Shown here: one piece after another, positions 36,395 through 48,400 of the stretch
Layout of the letters: each line of letters starts with the position of its first letter
Numbering within the stretch: position 1 is the stretch's first letter
Assembly (NCBI GenBank): GCA_023634235.1
Contig: JAMKCF010000004.1
Span: 20,616,027-20,680,026 of the forward strand
Source: Pisaster brevispinus
Taxonomy: Eukaryota > Echinodermata > Asteroidea > Forcipulatida > Asteriidae
DNA length: 64,000 bases
Direction: 5' to 3'
Program-made: the position numbers and the translations under genes
Notes under the pieces: model-generated
Told to the model about the DNA's origin: nothing
What the model saw: the letters and a program-made list of their open reading frames with translations, nothing else
Database searches by the model: none

Positions 36395-36723
36395 CAGCAG
36401 CGTAGCAAGGACTTTTTCGGTGTAAGTTGTAAGTGGGGGGGGGGGGGAGGGGGGGCCAAGGGGAATGGGTTTGTCAGTGTGTGTGTGTGGGGGGGGGGGG
36501 GTGTCATGCTTTCATTTTGGAAGGGGGACGCTGGTCAACCATCTTCTTATGGCATTTTGTGGCCGCAATAGCGATCCCGATTGCAATCGTTCACTTAATT
36601 TTGATTTTTACAAACGCACATTTTCCTCTCTTTTTTCCTCTCTTCTTTTCGTGAGCACTATCACAGTTTTAAATTTTTTATTTATTTATTGGGGGGGCAC
36701 GGTCCCCCTTGGCTACGCCGCTG
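36395..36723. repeat. MITE-like element with CAGCGTAGCAAGG ends and poly-G interior
   Basis: The left end CAGCAGCGTAGCAAGG is the near reverse complement of the right end CCTTGGCTACGCCGCTG. Two long G runs (about 36434-36460 and 36488-36500) and a GT microsatellite lie inside the left half, and another G run flanks the right end. Same design as 735-1103. Confidence 0.6.
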
Positions 36724-37530
36724 GCAAGTTTTTATATATGTCATAATTGTTGTGTCAGTTTAACTTTGTTTTATAACTGACTTTACATGATAGTTATATT
36801 GTGTTTGGATAAAAATGTCACATTTGCCACATTAAAAGAGGTTTTTTTTAAAGAGGGGGGAAAAGGAACACATTTCTTGCCAATGATGGAACTTTAAAAC
36901 ATTGAAATTTAGAATTGTGTACAAACAGCCTGTCAAGCATGATACGGTAGTTGTTACTGACCTCATACTTTGACCCCTATACCCCATTCTTGTTCTTTTG
37001 TCTGAAACCGAAAAACAAAAACATGTGTAGGTCAAAATGTGAGGTCACTATAAGTGCCATTTTGGTTATTCTTGCTTTTACTTTGAAATGTGAAATAACA
37101 TGTTGCTTTCGTAAACATTTTTGGTTGTAATGGTTGGAAATGTTTTTCTAATAAATAAAATGTTTAAGGTAAACTTGTCTAGATATTGACTCCTATGTAT
37201 ATAAAACGCTTTAAGCATAGATTTGTGTACATGTACCTGGTATAATTTCCAGTATTCTCAGAAATATGTGATTAGACAATCATTTGGTAAAGTCTCATAC
37301 TGCTCAGCTCAGAAGTACACGGTTCGTTTCAATTTAAAATATATAAAATAAAGCGAAACAAGTTTTTACTGGTGGAACATAATCCAAAATAAAAGATCTA
37401 TAAGTTGACTTCTTTGTACTTTAAGGTGGTGGTAGATGATTTTGTAAAAACTGTTGTTACTTTTTATTAGCCATTGTTTTGAAAACATTTTTTAAACAGA
37501 TGTTTTATTTTTAATTTGTAGGGAATGATC

Positions 37531-37728
37531 AGGGCCCAATTTCATAGAGTTGCTTAAGCATAAACAGAACTTGCTAAGCACAACAAAATTATGCTTACCA
37601 GAATAAGACTACCAGCCAAACTACCATGTCACATGTACAATTTGTGACTGGTATCCTGCTTCTTTCTGCTAAGCAGGAAACTGTTAAGCAATGTTTTTGG
37701 CTTAAGCAGCTCTATGAAATTGGGTCCT
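37531..37728. repeat. Foldback element, GGGCCCAATTTCATAGAGTTGC family
   Basis: The left end GGGCCCAATTTCATAGAGTT and right end AGCTCTATGAAATTGGGTCC are inverted repeats, with GCTTAAGCA repeated inside both. The interior (ACCAGCCAAACTACCATGTC) resembles the stretch at about 650-690. Confidence 0.7.
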
Positions 37729-38481
37729 GACCCAATGTTGTGAAGCCTCCACAAATACGAGGACTTTACAAACATGTGGGTCACCTTGTTTATAACAAGT
37801 CCTATGTTCACATTTCTCGGGACTGGTTTGTCTAAAAATCCAAGGAGACTACTTCAGCAACAATGAATCAAATTGAACAACACGGAGGTCCTTAAACGGT
37901 CCTTCAAGAGCAGGTGTAAGATATCTAACCTTGTTGAAATCCCAACCAGTGGGAACAAATTGGTGCTTAAGTGTGTTTTGCATATTAGGGTGTGTGTACA
38001 CAAGTCACTGAAAACTTCTGGGTTCGAGATAATGAGGTTGGTTATTTGGTATCTTGGCAATGCTCATAGAGAGACACATTTTAGGGACATGCCTTTTTCT
38101 TTTCACTTGGTATTTTCTGCTTTGGTATCTTACACAATGTAAATGTAACTATTCTGTTGTGATATAATAATTGAATATACCGGGCTGAATTTATATAATT
38201 CTTAAACACGTACATGTTATATCAATGAAACAATATGCTGTTAGCTTGCTGTATAGAGAAATGATGCAATAATAATAAACTGGTTCACAATGTGACAACT
38301 GTTTTTGAGCGGCATGAATTAGTTATAACTGAAACTGATACAGCCCCATTGTAGCCCATTTGAAAGACCATTTTTGTCCATTGAGCTAAATCTCTGAACA
38401 TTTATATTATGTAGAGGAACTTTTTCTGAGACAAAATGCAAATGAGATTTAATGGGACTTCACCAACTTTTACCGGCCAAT

Positions 38482-38787
38482 TACGGAAGCGTTAAAGGGA
38501 CATTGAGAGAGAAAGCAAATTTAAGTCACAATTATGACTTCTCATAATTATGCCTTCTCATAAATATGACCTAGACCTAATTGTGACTTCTCATATCTCA
38601 CCAATGTGACTTAATTGGAACAAGTCATAGACTCATGCTAAATCATGATATAAGACATAACTTATGATAAGTCATAGTTATGGCTTAATGCTAAGTATTA
38701 CCAATGAGATGTGTCATAATATTATGAGGTATAAGTCATATTTAGAACTTTCTTTTATTTTCTCAATGTCCCTTTAAAGCTTCCGTA
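38482..38787. repeat. MITE copy 2, TACGGAAGCGTTAAAGGGAC ends
   Basis: The left end TACGGAAGCGTTAAAGGGAC and right end GTCCCTTTAAAGCTTCCGTA are inverted repeats at the two tips of a 306-bp element whose interior is CATAATTATGAC variants. It is the fuller of two copies (other: 9501-9783). Confidence 0.75.
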
Positions 38788-39783
38788 GGGAGCCAATCGA
38801 TGCACTCCATCGTAATACTGGGTGTGGGTTGGTTTACAAATCCATCCCAGCACACCACTGCATAGGGTACACCGCCCACTTGAAACTTAATATCTCTCAG
38901 TTATTTTCCTTTAGAAATTAAATAAATGATGCAAAATAGTAGTTAATGTCCTGACGTTTCGACCCTAGCAGAGAAGCAGTCAAGTGGAACTATAGACGAC
39001 AAGAGAGTGACAGGGACTAAGTACACAGAAAAAGCGATAGTTGGACCAAAATATAGTACTTTTTAAGCGCCGAATCGATACACGATAGTTGGTGATGTCG
39101 CAACCCATGGTTCAGTTCCATTCAAAATAATGATGACTGATCGAAACTTGGGAATGAATAGAGTTGTGTCGATTTTACTTATGAAGCTTTCAAAACGAAA
39201 TCAAATAATCACAGCATTTTTATAAAATAGGAAAGGAGTGGATACGGTAATAATTAATAATTCATCGGATCAGGTGAAGACTACGGTAATCGATGGAAAT
39301 CGGCTATAGGTCGAAGAGGTGTCGAGTCTTAATTAATGTTGGCCAACACCCATTGGATAAAGTAACAGTTTTGTATCCGCGCTTTCTAAAGGCCGCTAGA
39401 AATGTGACATGACCAGTGCAGGATACCGAAGGCCTATTTTTTGCGGCGAGGGCGGTTTTCTACGTTGTGCTTAAGGTTGAATTTCTTATAAGTTATAGTT
39501 TTTGAGGTGTTCAGTAAAAAGGCCTAGAAAATACGCCCATTTTCGTCATTTCGTTTTGAAAAGTGGCAACATGCCTGCACTGGAGTATGGTTCTTATGAG
39601 GGTCACCCTAAAAATATCGCCCCATGGCAAAGTCGCCCAAACAATGCCTTGCCCACTGCTGATCGAAGCACTCATAGTAGTGCGTTGCCAGAATGGTCGG
39701 AACTCGAAATAGAACACACTATTTTTATTTTAAGAATTGGCAACAGAGGCAGCCGGAACTTTATTTAAATAGTCAAAGATATT

Positions 39784-39895
39784 AGTTGTCAATATTACCC
39801 GCTTAACTCTGCAAAAGAATATCCCCGGAACTCGAAAATATGACAATTTGGGAGTTCCGGGGATTGCAGAGTTCAGTGGGTAATTATGACAACAA
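39784..39895. repeat. Hairpin element, about 45-bp arms
   Basis: The left arm 39784-39833 (AGTTGTCAATATTACCCGCT...CCCCGGAACTC) and right arm 39852-39895 (GAGTTCCGGGGATTGCAGAG...) are imperfect reverse complements around an 18-base loop. It ends 15 bp before the 694-bp TIR element at 39910. Confidence 0.65.
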
Positions 39896-39909
39896 CTGAT
39901 ATATGCATA

Positions 39910-40603
39910 TTTACACTAGATCCAGAAAGGTGGATCAGACCCGGGTCTGATCCGGCAATGTGGATTAACGATAAAAAAGTGTAAACGCAAAAAAGCATGG
40001 ATCAGACCCAGTTCAAGAACCGGCAATTTTAATCCACCTTTCGAGGAGGGTTGAATCCGGCAATTGGTGGATCAGATCCGGCAAAGTGTATTCCAAATAC
40101 AAGTGTAAACGCAAAGGTGGATCAGACACCGCAATTCGATGTGGTCATTTCCGGTTTCGTTACGAATGGCGCGCTTTTTGCTTTGGTGGGACATCCGTCG
40201 CTGTTTATATTATTTTGTGTGTGTGTGTGCACAACATGGACTGTGCGTGTGTGAAACTCCGTTTTGTTGTTTTCAGCGCCCTTATACATACATCATTACG
40301 TTCGGGGCTTGCCTTGTTGCTGTATTTTGTTAATTCCCATCTACAAAATATTTCTACCTGCATGGTCGTTGTTATCCGTATCATTTGCTGCACTGTATTT
40401 TCTGCATTCTACCTTCGCATTGATAGTATTTATTTCTAGAAGTGGCGCGCTGTAATCGTGACCTCGTGACCAATATACATCCGGTTCAAAAGTGGGATCG
40501 GAGCCGGATCAAGCGCTGGTGTAAACGCGACACAAGAAAGGCTTAATCTGCGGTCGTTAAAAAGATGCCGGATCTCAATCCACCTTTCTGGATCTAGTGT
40601 AAA
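39910..40603. mobile_element. 694-bp non-autonomous DNA element with perfect 25-bp terminal inverted repeats
   Basis: Positions 39910-39934 (TTTACACTAGATCCAGAAAG...) and 40579-40603 (...CTTTCTGGATCTAGTGTAAA) are exact reverse complements over 25 bp. Inside, GTGTAAACGCAAA and GGTGGATCAGAC recur, and 39932-39953 is a perfect 22-bp palindrome. The open frames inside (to 117 codons) have no transposase features. No clear target duplication is visible. Confidence 0.75.
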
Positions 40604-41840
40604 CGCGGTGTCAATTGAGTTCCGACTTCTCTGCAGTGACATCTTTTAAAAATAAAATTTTTGTTCACGGCTCCGATCATTCCGGCAGGTTAGGCAATTC
40701 CGGTTTTTACCAACTGCCTTCAAAGGGGTTCTAAGTTTTTCCATTGATCGCTGCATGCAGCATGCGTAAAACCACGAGACAGAGGGGTGGGGCTGCCGCT
40801 TATATTTTTAAGGGGTTATCTGGACACTGTCAAGTAATTTATGATCACAGAGCAAGTTTTGATCACATCTGCACATGCTTTTCATGCCCGAGAGCCGTCG
40901 AGTCGAATCTTGTACGTACATGATTGATAGTATCCGGGTCTATGCGGACACTGGGGCAAATGGGACTCCCCCTACTTTTTTATAGCTGCGGAAGATGACC
41001 GCTCAACGCGAGGAGTATGCTCAATAATTAACCGAAAGTTTACAGGCCTCTATACCCAGCCTTGTCGGATGATAAAGTAGTCAGGGGGGGGGGGGGGGCA
41101 CCAACTTTGTAGACTTGTTGCCTTTCAGGACTATTCAGTTTTGTTATTAAATCCCTGTTAAATCCTTCAGGAGTGCACACACGTCTCAAGGATAGAAAAA
41201 CTAAACAGACGCGCACGGGGGAAGCCAGTCAATCGCCACTAGCAAAAGTCACCCACACCAAAAGGTGTTCCATCCTTTTGAGAAAGAGAGAGAGAGAGGG
41301 GGGGGGGGCACTCTCAATTCGTCGAAACTCAACTTTTAGTAATCATAACTTTTGTTTAGATTTTTAATGCGTATATTTCGACTTTAATTTTGTATCAAGG
41401 AAATTAAAACACCGTATAATATTTTGACAAAAAGAGCTCACTGTGTTTAAGAGGGAAACGCCACCGTCGCGACGGTGCATTACAGTATCTTCTACTTCTA
41501 CTCTGGTAGAATCCGTCTGGATGTAATGCACAGTAGGCCTAGTGGATTACTTTTACAATTATTCCAATGGATTTGTCATGTGATGTATGTTTAGTTTTAA
41601 TAGGAGGGAATGCATGTCGTAGGGGAAGGAATGCTGGTTTTAGAGACACACTGTTACCATGGATTTCTACCTTCATGGTGTCACAGAGTCCTTCTATGGC
41701 CCCTTCCCCTTACAATGGATTGACCCGATGTTGATCTTGGGGGAACGAACCCCTGCCCAAAAAACATCGAAAAATCTGAACACAAGTTGGCCAGCTTCTG
41801 CCGATAAGCGGCGCTGTTTATTATAAGTAGGTTATCAAAG

Positions 41841-41966
41841 TGGCTGCTGATGCTCTTCATGGGTGCTGCACAGTAAAAATGGCTACGGAAAATGAATTCA
41901 CTTTCTGACTTTCTGAATGAATGAAAAATGTGTTAATTTACGCGGTTTTACAACGTCATTTTAAAG
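41841..41966 (+). other. Possible 5' noncoding first exon of the F-box/WD40 gene
   Basis: A repeat-free segment ends in a strong donor, TTAAAG|GTGAGT at 41966/41967, and lies 2.3 kb before an acceptor at 44296 that precedes the F-box start codon. It contains only a 9-codon frame. The assignment rests on splice-site quality and position; a spliced transcript read would be needed. Confidence 0.3.
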
Positions 41967-42342
41967 GTGAGTAGTTATCAAGCCAATGTAAGGGAAAAGA
42001 CCGACCACCACATTTCCATTCATTATCTCTCATCCTCCATCCTATACCCTAGTTTAGTTGAGATGACAAACACTGACTGTCGATATCTCTACAGTCAATG
42101 ACAGTCAGTAGTACAGAACAACAATCTGCCCGCCTAAGCATGAATCATTAGAAGATACAATTAAAAGGGCTGTCTGATGCGGCTTCATGATGTGTAAGAT
42201 CATATTGCAAACAAGTAGTAGTACTACTAGTACTACAATATAGCACTCCCCTATTTATAATACATATGTCAGTCCAGCTTCATTTAAAAGATACACTGTA
42301 TAGTGTATTGTAAACAAACTAACAAACATAACATCAATAGTT

Positions 42343-42426
42343 AGTTGCGATGATCGTAACCCTCCATCCTCCCGATGGTCTGCGACCGTCGGGGCGGGAG
42401 GATGGAGGGTTACGATCATCGCAACT
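42343..42426. repeat. 84-bp hairpin with perfect 32-bp arms
   Basis: Positions 42343-42374 and 42395-42426 are exact reverse complements (AGTTGCGATGATCGTAACCC...), around a 20-base centre that itself folds (GGTC-TGC-GACC). A decayed relative is at 43113-43185. If the first exon at 41841 is right, both lie in intron 1. Confidence 0.85.
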
Positions 42427-43112
42427 AAACATAAAACAATAGTATACTTTTAAAAAAGCACACTATATTTTTTAGTATAATCATTATGTCATGAATGTAT
42501 GTCAAAAAGTAAGAGGCATTAATTATTAGTATAACTATTAATATTCAAGGTTTTACAGGAACCTAACATTTAAGTATTTGAACAACGCTTTTTTAACATT
42601 TGGACATTTTCTGTTATGTAGATTGTATTGTTGTAGGTAGTGTCAGATATTTTCCAAATGTTTAAAAAGCGTTGCTGAATGTTTGGTCCAGTATTTAACT
42701 CTGACTAATACTAAATAGTAATACAAATAGTCGAAAAATCAATGCCTCAACTCTCAAAAGTCAAAACAAGAATTTTTTGTGGAGGGCTGCAAAATTGTAA
42801 TCAGAGACTGTTTGCTTTTCAAGAGCGTATATTGAAAGAGCGTATATTGAAAGGAACCTTGCCCATGCTTGGTAGAATGAAGAGAGACACACAATATCAA
42901 TTTATGGTCGGCTACTACACTGGTTATATATGACTGGAATAAATTGCCATAAGAGGTTGTTAATGTTAGCGCTAAGACAATCCCACAGTTTAAAGCAAGG
43001 CTTGACTCTCAGTCTCACTGGGGTATGAATCAAGATAGATACGCGGTCTTAAGGGCAAAAGCCAAATCTACATTACTTCATACATATTTTGTACAACCGT
43101 AAGTAAATAAGT

Positions 43113-43185
43113 AGTTGTGGTATTTGTAGCTTTCCATCCTCCTGACCTGAAGGTTGGGAAGATGGAGGGTTCGATTGTTACAACT
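43113..43185. repeat. Decayed relative of the 84-bp hairpin
   Basis: It begins AGTTGTGG and ends GTTACAACT, with CCATCCTCCTGACC and GGTTGGGAAGATGGAGGGTT as the inner arms, matching the layout of 42343-42426 with several mismatches. Confidence 0.6.
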
Positions 43186-44327
43186 ATATTACTACAGTAC
43201 TACTTCTAGTTCATGTACATATATTTATAGTACATGAGCTAGACCACCTTGTTGGGCTGTTATGGCTCTCTTGTCTTGCCATTACAGCCCACCATCTATG
43301 ATCTGTTCATGTCTAAAACGTTAAGTTTTATAAGTACGAGCAAGTCGTACCACTTTGATTGCAAAATTCTCTCACTTATAAAAATCAAATTTAAATGTTT
43401 GTTTTTTTATAATTTATATAAATTAAATTTATTGCGTGTTGTTTTATTAAAGTAAGTGTACTTGTTGCTCAGTAGCTAAACAAACTATGAAATTACTGCA
43501 AGGTTCTGTTTATTCTAGTGGTGTCCCAGTTAGATAAATGGCAATGTAACATTTGTCTGCCATAATACTGGGGAGGGGGTTAGTTTATCGTCATTCGCAT
43601 CAGCTCTGGCGTTTCTAGTTCACATATTCAGGTATTTCAGACCCTGGTGCTAAAAGGTCTTCATTAAATAAGTGTGAACTTAATTTTGTCATCTGTGGGA
43701 TCTTTTTAAAAGGGTTTTAGAAAATAACCAGAATCTGGTTCTGATCATCTGAAGAATACATGTCGGTTAATGAGCTGGAATCTGTAAAGTAGGTCCATTG
43801 TAAGTTTGAGAGGCAGATTGAGAATGTAGGCCTACACTTTCACTGCACATTTGTGGTGCGATCAAGCTAAATGAGTCGTTTGTCGGAAATATCAGTATGG
43901 ACAAGTTTTCAAAAAAACAATTGTTTTGTAAATTTAAATGCCAAAATATATTCTATATTATATTGGCAACTTCCTTTCTGATAAAATAACACCAAAAAGG
44001 GGTTAAAATTAGCATTGAAAGAAAACTTAAATTTAAACCCCTTTTTCTCTGTTTCATTCTCTCGCAACTCTTGGTGTTTCTCAACATGGGGTTTTAATGG
44101 TATTAAAGCAAAGATTCTGCTCTTTTCAAATGTAAAAAAAAAGAGTAAATTACCTGGGTCGACAAATGACTCATTTTGCTTGATAGCATCCCACTGAAAT
44201 AAAATGTTTTAAATAGAATCTGTTTTTTATTAAAATTGTCTTTGTCTGATTGCCTGTTATGAAGAGTAACCTGTACTTTATTCTGCTTGCTTATAGTACA
44301 TTACATATAGGCAGCTGATTGACTTAG

Positions 44328-45488
44328 ATGGATCATGTGGAGCATCCAAGCTATGGAGGTTCCAGTGACTCTGAAGGTGCCAGTGTGCGCCCGCCAACCA
44401 AACGAGTCAAATCTAAATCAAGGGTGTGGGAAAAAGTGGCTTGGTTTACAAGACGACCACGTAGGGAGCCTGAGGCGGAAGCAGCATTAACTGGAGATGA
44501 AGGTGGTGCTGCTAGATTACCCTTAGATGTAATGGACATTGATGATGTCCCATCGTCCAGCTCAAGTCATTCACCAAATATAAGTCAACCTCTCTCGGAG
44601 TACAGCTCATCAAGCGAGGGCGATATAGCTACCTATGGAGACAAGGACCCAGAGAGTAGCCACGTGGTATACCAGAACTGTGTACGACCAAGTCTGGTTA
44701 AGGCTATGTTTGGGAAGAGTGATGGTGCCGCCACCCATAGTAGCAAGGCACAGGGTAACTTAAGAAAGGGAAAGAAGTGTACAAGGAAATCCGTTCCAGA
44801 AACCCATGAAGATGATGGCCAAAGGCCAGGGAGGAAACCTACTTCACCAAAGGAGACCAAAGATAGGGAGCATCGTGCAATCATAGACAAATGGGATTCC
44901 AAATCAGTACAGTGTCATTGTCCAGCATGTTGTTCCTGTCGACATAGCAATTCGGACATTAACTTTGCCAGTTGGCCTAGGAAGCGTACATGCCCATTGC
45001 AGTTAAGCTTACGGTTGACTAAGGCTAAACTCCCAATGGCAGTTCAGCTGGCATCACAAATGAACACAAGGCCAAGTTCCAAATGTAGGAAACATCACTC
45101 TCATTGTGAGCTCAATGGCCATGCATCATCACCATCCCACACCAAATCATCAGAAAGAAAGAGAAACCAGTCCCCAGTAAAACACCAACATGACACGTGT
45201 TTCTGCAACCACAAGGCTGAACATGAGCTCAAATCAAGAAGTTTACCAACTTGTGTTTCGCTAAGTTCTCCTAGTCTCCATCCATATATAAGTAACTCAC
45301 AGCCGTCATCTCCAAATCATCTTGCCATCTGTAAGAAGCGTGATGTCCATAAGAAGGCCTCTAAATCAGGCCCCTCCTCATCTACCTCTAAGACCTCCGA
45401 GTTGCAGAAGAGGGCAAGGGATAGTAAGGTCAAGAATCGAGATTGGCATTTTGGGGTGGAAGGCTCAGTTTTCAAGCACAGAATGGAG
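44328..45488 (+). CDS. F-box/WD40 gene, coding exon 1 (residues 1-387)
   Basis: Begins at the ATG 32 bases past an acceptor (GCTTGCTTATAG, ends 44296) and ends GAG|GTGAGT, phase 0. It encodes the low-complexity N-terminus: acidic/Ser stretches, several basic patches that could act as nuclear signals (PPTKRVKSKSR; KGKKCTRK), and Cys/His clusters (QCHCPACCSCRH, DTCFCNH). No known domain is recognised. Confidence 0.88.
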
Positions 45489-48400
45489 GTGAGTCCAAAA
45501 TCATAATACACCAAAGTGTGTTTTCACATGCAACATCTTTTCTCACGGTTGCAGGCCTGATACTTCATGGAGGCAGCGGAGGCTATTGCCTCCCATGCCT
45601 CTGGTCATTGCCTTGGTGCCCCTTGAAATGTTCCAATAGAAATTTACAATGTCCTCATAGAGGTGCCCTTTACCAAGGAGAAAATGCCTTGGTGCCCTTG
45701 CTCTTTCAAAAATTAAGCATCATGCCTGCGAATGGAATGTAGGAATGCTAACAACTTTTTCTGTATCTTGCAACAGCAGTAAGCTCAAATTTTATTTACT
45801 AAACTTCAAATGCTTGGCCCAATAGCATTGAGGTGCTTAAAGCAGACAATAGGTCAGCAGGCTTAGAAATGATGCTAATCATTATCAAAAATAAATAGGA
45901 TGCCAGTCACAAATGGTATGTGTGATATGGTATTTTGACTGGGTAACCTTATTCAGGTAAGCATCATTTTGTTGTGCTTAGCTACTTTTTTTCGCTTGAG
46001 CAGCTCTATGAAACAGTTGGACATTTGGGCAGATACCCAAAGTAGATGTTAAATTTGGTTTTTTTTCATTGTTATTTTGTAGATCAACATATTTTCCTGA
46101 CATGATTTCAAGTCATAGATTTACAGGAAGAGTCTTGTGCATTTCTTATGTAAACAGATGATCCAGTTGTGGTTTCATGAATTCAACGACCAACAAAAGA
46201 ATACAATGATGAAGCGTCTCTTGGTAAGTTTATTTTGATATAAGCCAGGTTTATTTTGCATCATTTGAAAGTTCTATATTATTTTAATTGAGAATTTTCT
46301 CTTTCAGAGAGACTGATACATGAACATTATTTGTGGTTATTAAAATTATAAATTTAAAATATTTGAGTGAAATATTTTATTTTCAAATGAAAACACAGGA
46401 AAGCTACAGTGTATGCAGACTTTGCAAGTGCGTATGTGGATGTGTGGTAAAGACAAGTAAATTTCAGTGTTATTGCTGAGTATTAAAATGCAAGTGTATG
46501 AAAACCGATAACATACCTTTGTAACTATTTTACACAAGTGGTTTTTGAGATCTGACAGTCATTCATCTGAACACTGACATCATTTGAACACTTTTTTTTA
46601 AATTGGTTACAAACGATAACTTGTCACCAATTGACTAAATGAAAAGAGCGAGGCAAAGACTTTGCTAACTAATCTGTACCAATATTTCTTTTGTTTGTGT
46701 GTTTTTAGGAGCAGTGTGACCTCCCACAGATGCACATGCTCTCTGTTACCATGGCACCCATCTTGCATCAAAGCTGCCCACATAATTGCCAGGATTTGTT
46801 GTCATGGTTACCAGCTCAACTGTCACTTCGTATATTGACCTATTTAGATCCAGGTAAATGAAAGTCAAATTGTAGAGAAGCGTTTTTCTAATCAATTACT
46901 GTGATTTAAATGGGCTGCGCTATTATGATCATAGCAGGCCTGTGGCTGTACATGGTGTTATAAACTCTCACCCAGTTAGTGCACGCGCTGTCTCAATAGA
47001 TATGATACGGAGGGAGGGCGCGCATGCTGTAACTGGGTGAGAGTTCATAATTCCATGTGCAGCCACAGGCCTGCTATGATCATAATAGCGCAGCCCATTT
47101 AAATCACAGTAATTGATGGGTCGGCTTGGATCATGATGACACAGCCCCTTTATAGATATTGACAGTAAAGCTGATTGTATATTGAGTTTGTACTGAATAT
47201 TTGTATGACAACTATTCAGACAAAGAACATTGAGTGTAAATTATCCATTTTCTGTTACATCTGAATGGTTTACCAATTTTGCAACTTGGTTGCATTTTCA
47301 ATTCTTACACTTCCTTCTAAAATGGCTGGCTATCTCCCGCAAAACCACAAACGTAGCGTGGTATATGTAGGTTTCACTACCAAACTCACTCTCTTCAATC
47401 CAACAAGCTTGTTATTCCTAAGGAGCCCTTCTCTTTATTTATTGCAGTGAGCCTGTGTCGTTGTGCTTGTGTCAGCCATGCATGGTATGAGCTAGCGAAT
47501 GAGCCAACCTTGTGGCGTACATTATGCCATCTACCCAAGTGGGCGTTACCAAAGGCTGAAGAACAAAAACAAATGATAAATCACATCTCATCCTACATTC
47601 ATGTAAGTCTAAAAATGTTGTCAAATGGGTCAGGTTTATACTGTGGTATAAGTTTTCTTTCCAATAACATCATATTGCGGTTGTACTACTTTTTCTTTTA
47701 AATGAATACGTTAGAAACCAAAACATATCCGTTGTTTGGAGGCTACAGTCTGTTCAACAGAGTGGGAGAGTGAGAGGGGGAGGGAGCAAAACATTTTGTA
47801 AAGCTTAGGTACTGTACCTTAAAACAATACTGGAGCATGTTGTGTAAACAAAGAAATTAGTGACAAAGATTACAAGTGGTTTCCTGTGCTAATTATGGTT
47901 TTTCTATCGTATCCCAGCATACTGAGGCAAAAAAGAAAGTACAAAACGTTGACAACTTCAGTAGTAAAGTTAAGCTATTATATCTCGGTGTGTATTCAAA
48001 GGGCATCTCAAATTATGCAAGCCGTCCTATGCTTTATACAGTACGTGGCACACAGACCCCATGTAGACCATGGAACTTTTGTTTATAAAAAGAGGGACCT
48101 TGTACAATCCACAGCATTTACTGGCAGGCAAGATACTAGTACTACACTGGTCATAGGAGAAATTTGACATATTGTTTCATAGATTTTACATAAATTCAAG
48201 AGTTATAAAAATAACGGCTGAAGTGCAATCTCCATCAAATATCAGATGTTTTCCTTAGCTGTGCACAAATCATGCCTGCAGGAAGTCCAGGCTCTGTGGC
48301 TCTTTTGTAGCCATGTACATGTAATGTTACAGGTTACATAGTATATATACTCTACCCCAAAGACCCACATTCTGCTGCAAAATAGATTGGGTCAAACGCA

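Larger units (their letters stand above)
34063..41840. other. Intergenic region, no gene supported
   Basis: No frame has recognisable content. The region is occupied by listed repeats (35528, 36395, 37531, 38482, 39784, 39910), a 16-bp perfect palindrome CACCGTCGCGACGGTG at 41462-41477 and poly-G runs near 41085 and 41299. The stretch 37740-38140 has no clear repeat signature and I cannot assign it. Confidence 0.5.

Noticed and set aside
40086..40439. 117-codon frame in the 694-bp TIR element
   Set aside because: No transposase residues; too short and low in complexity.
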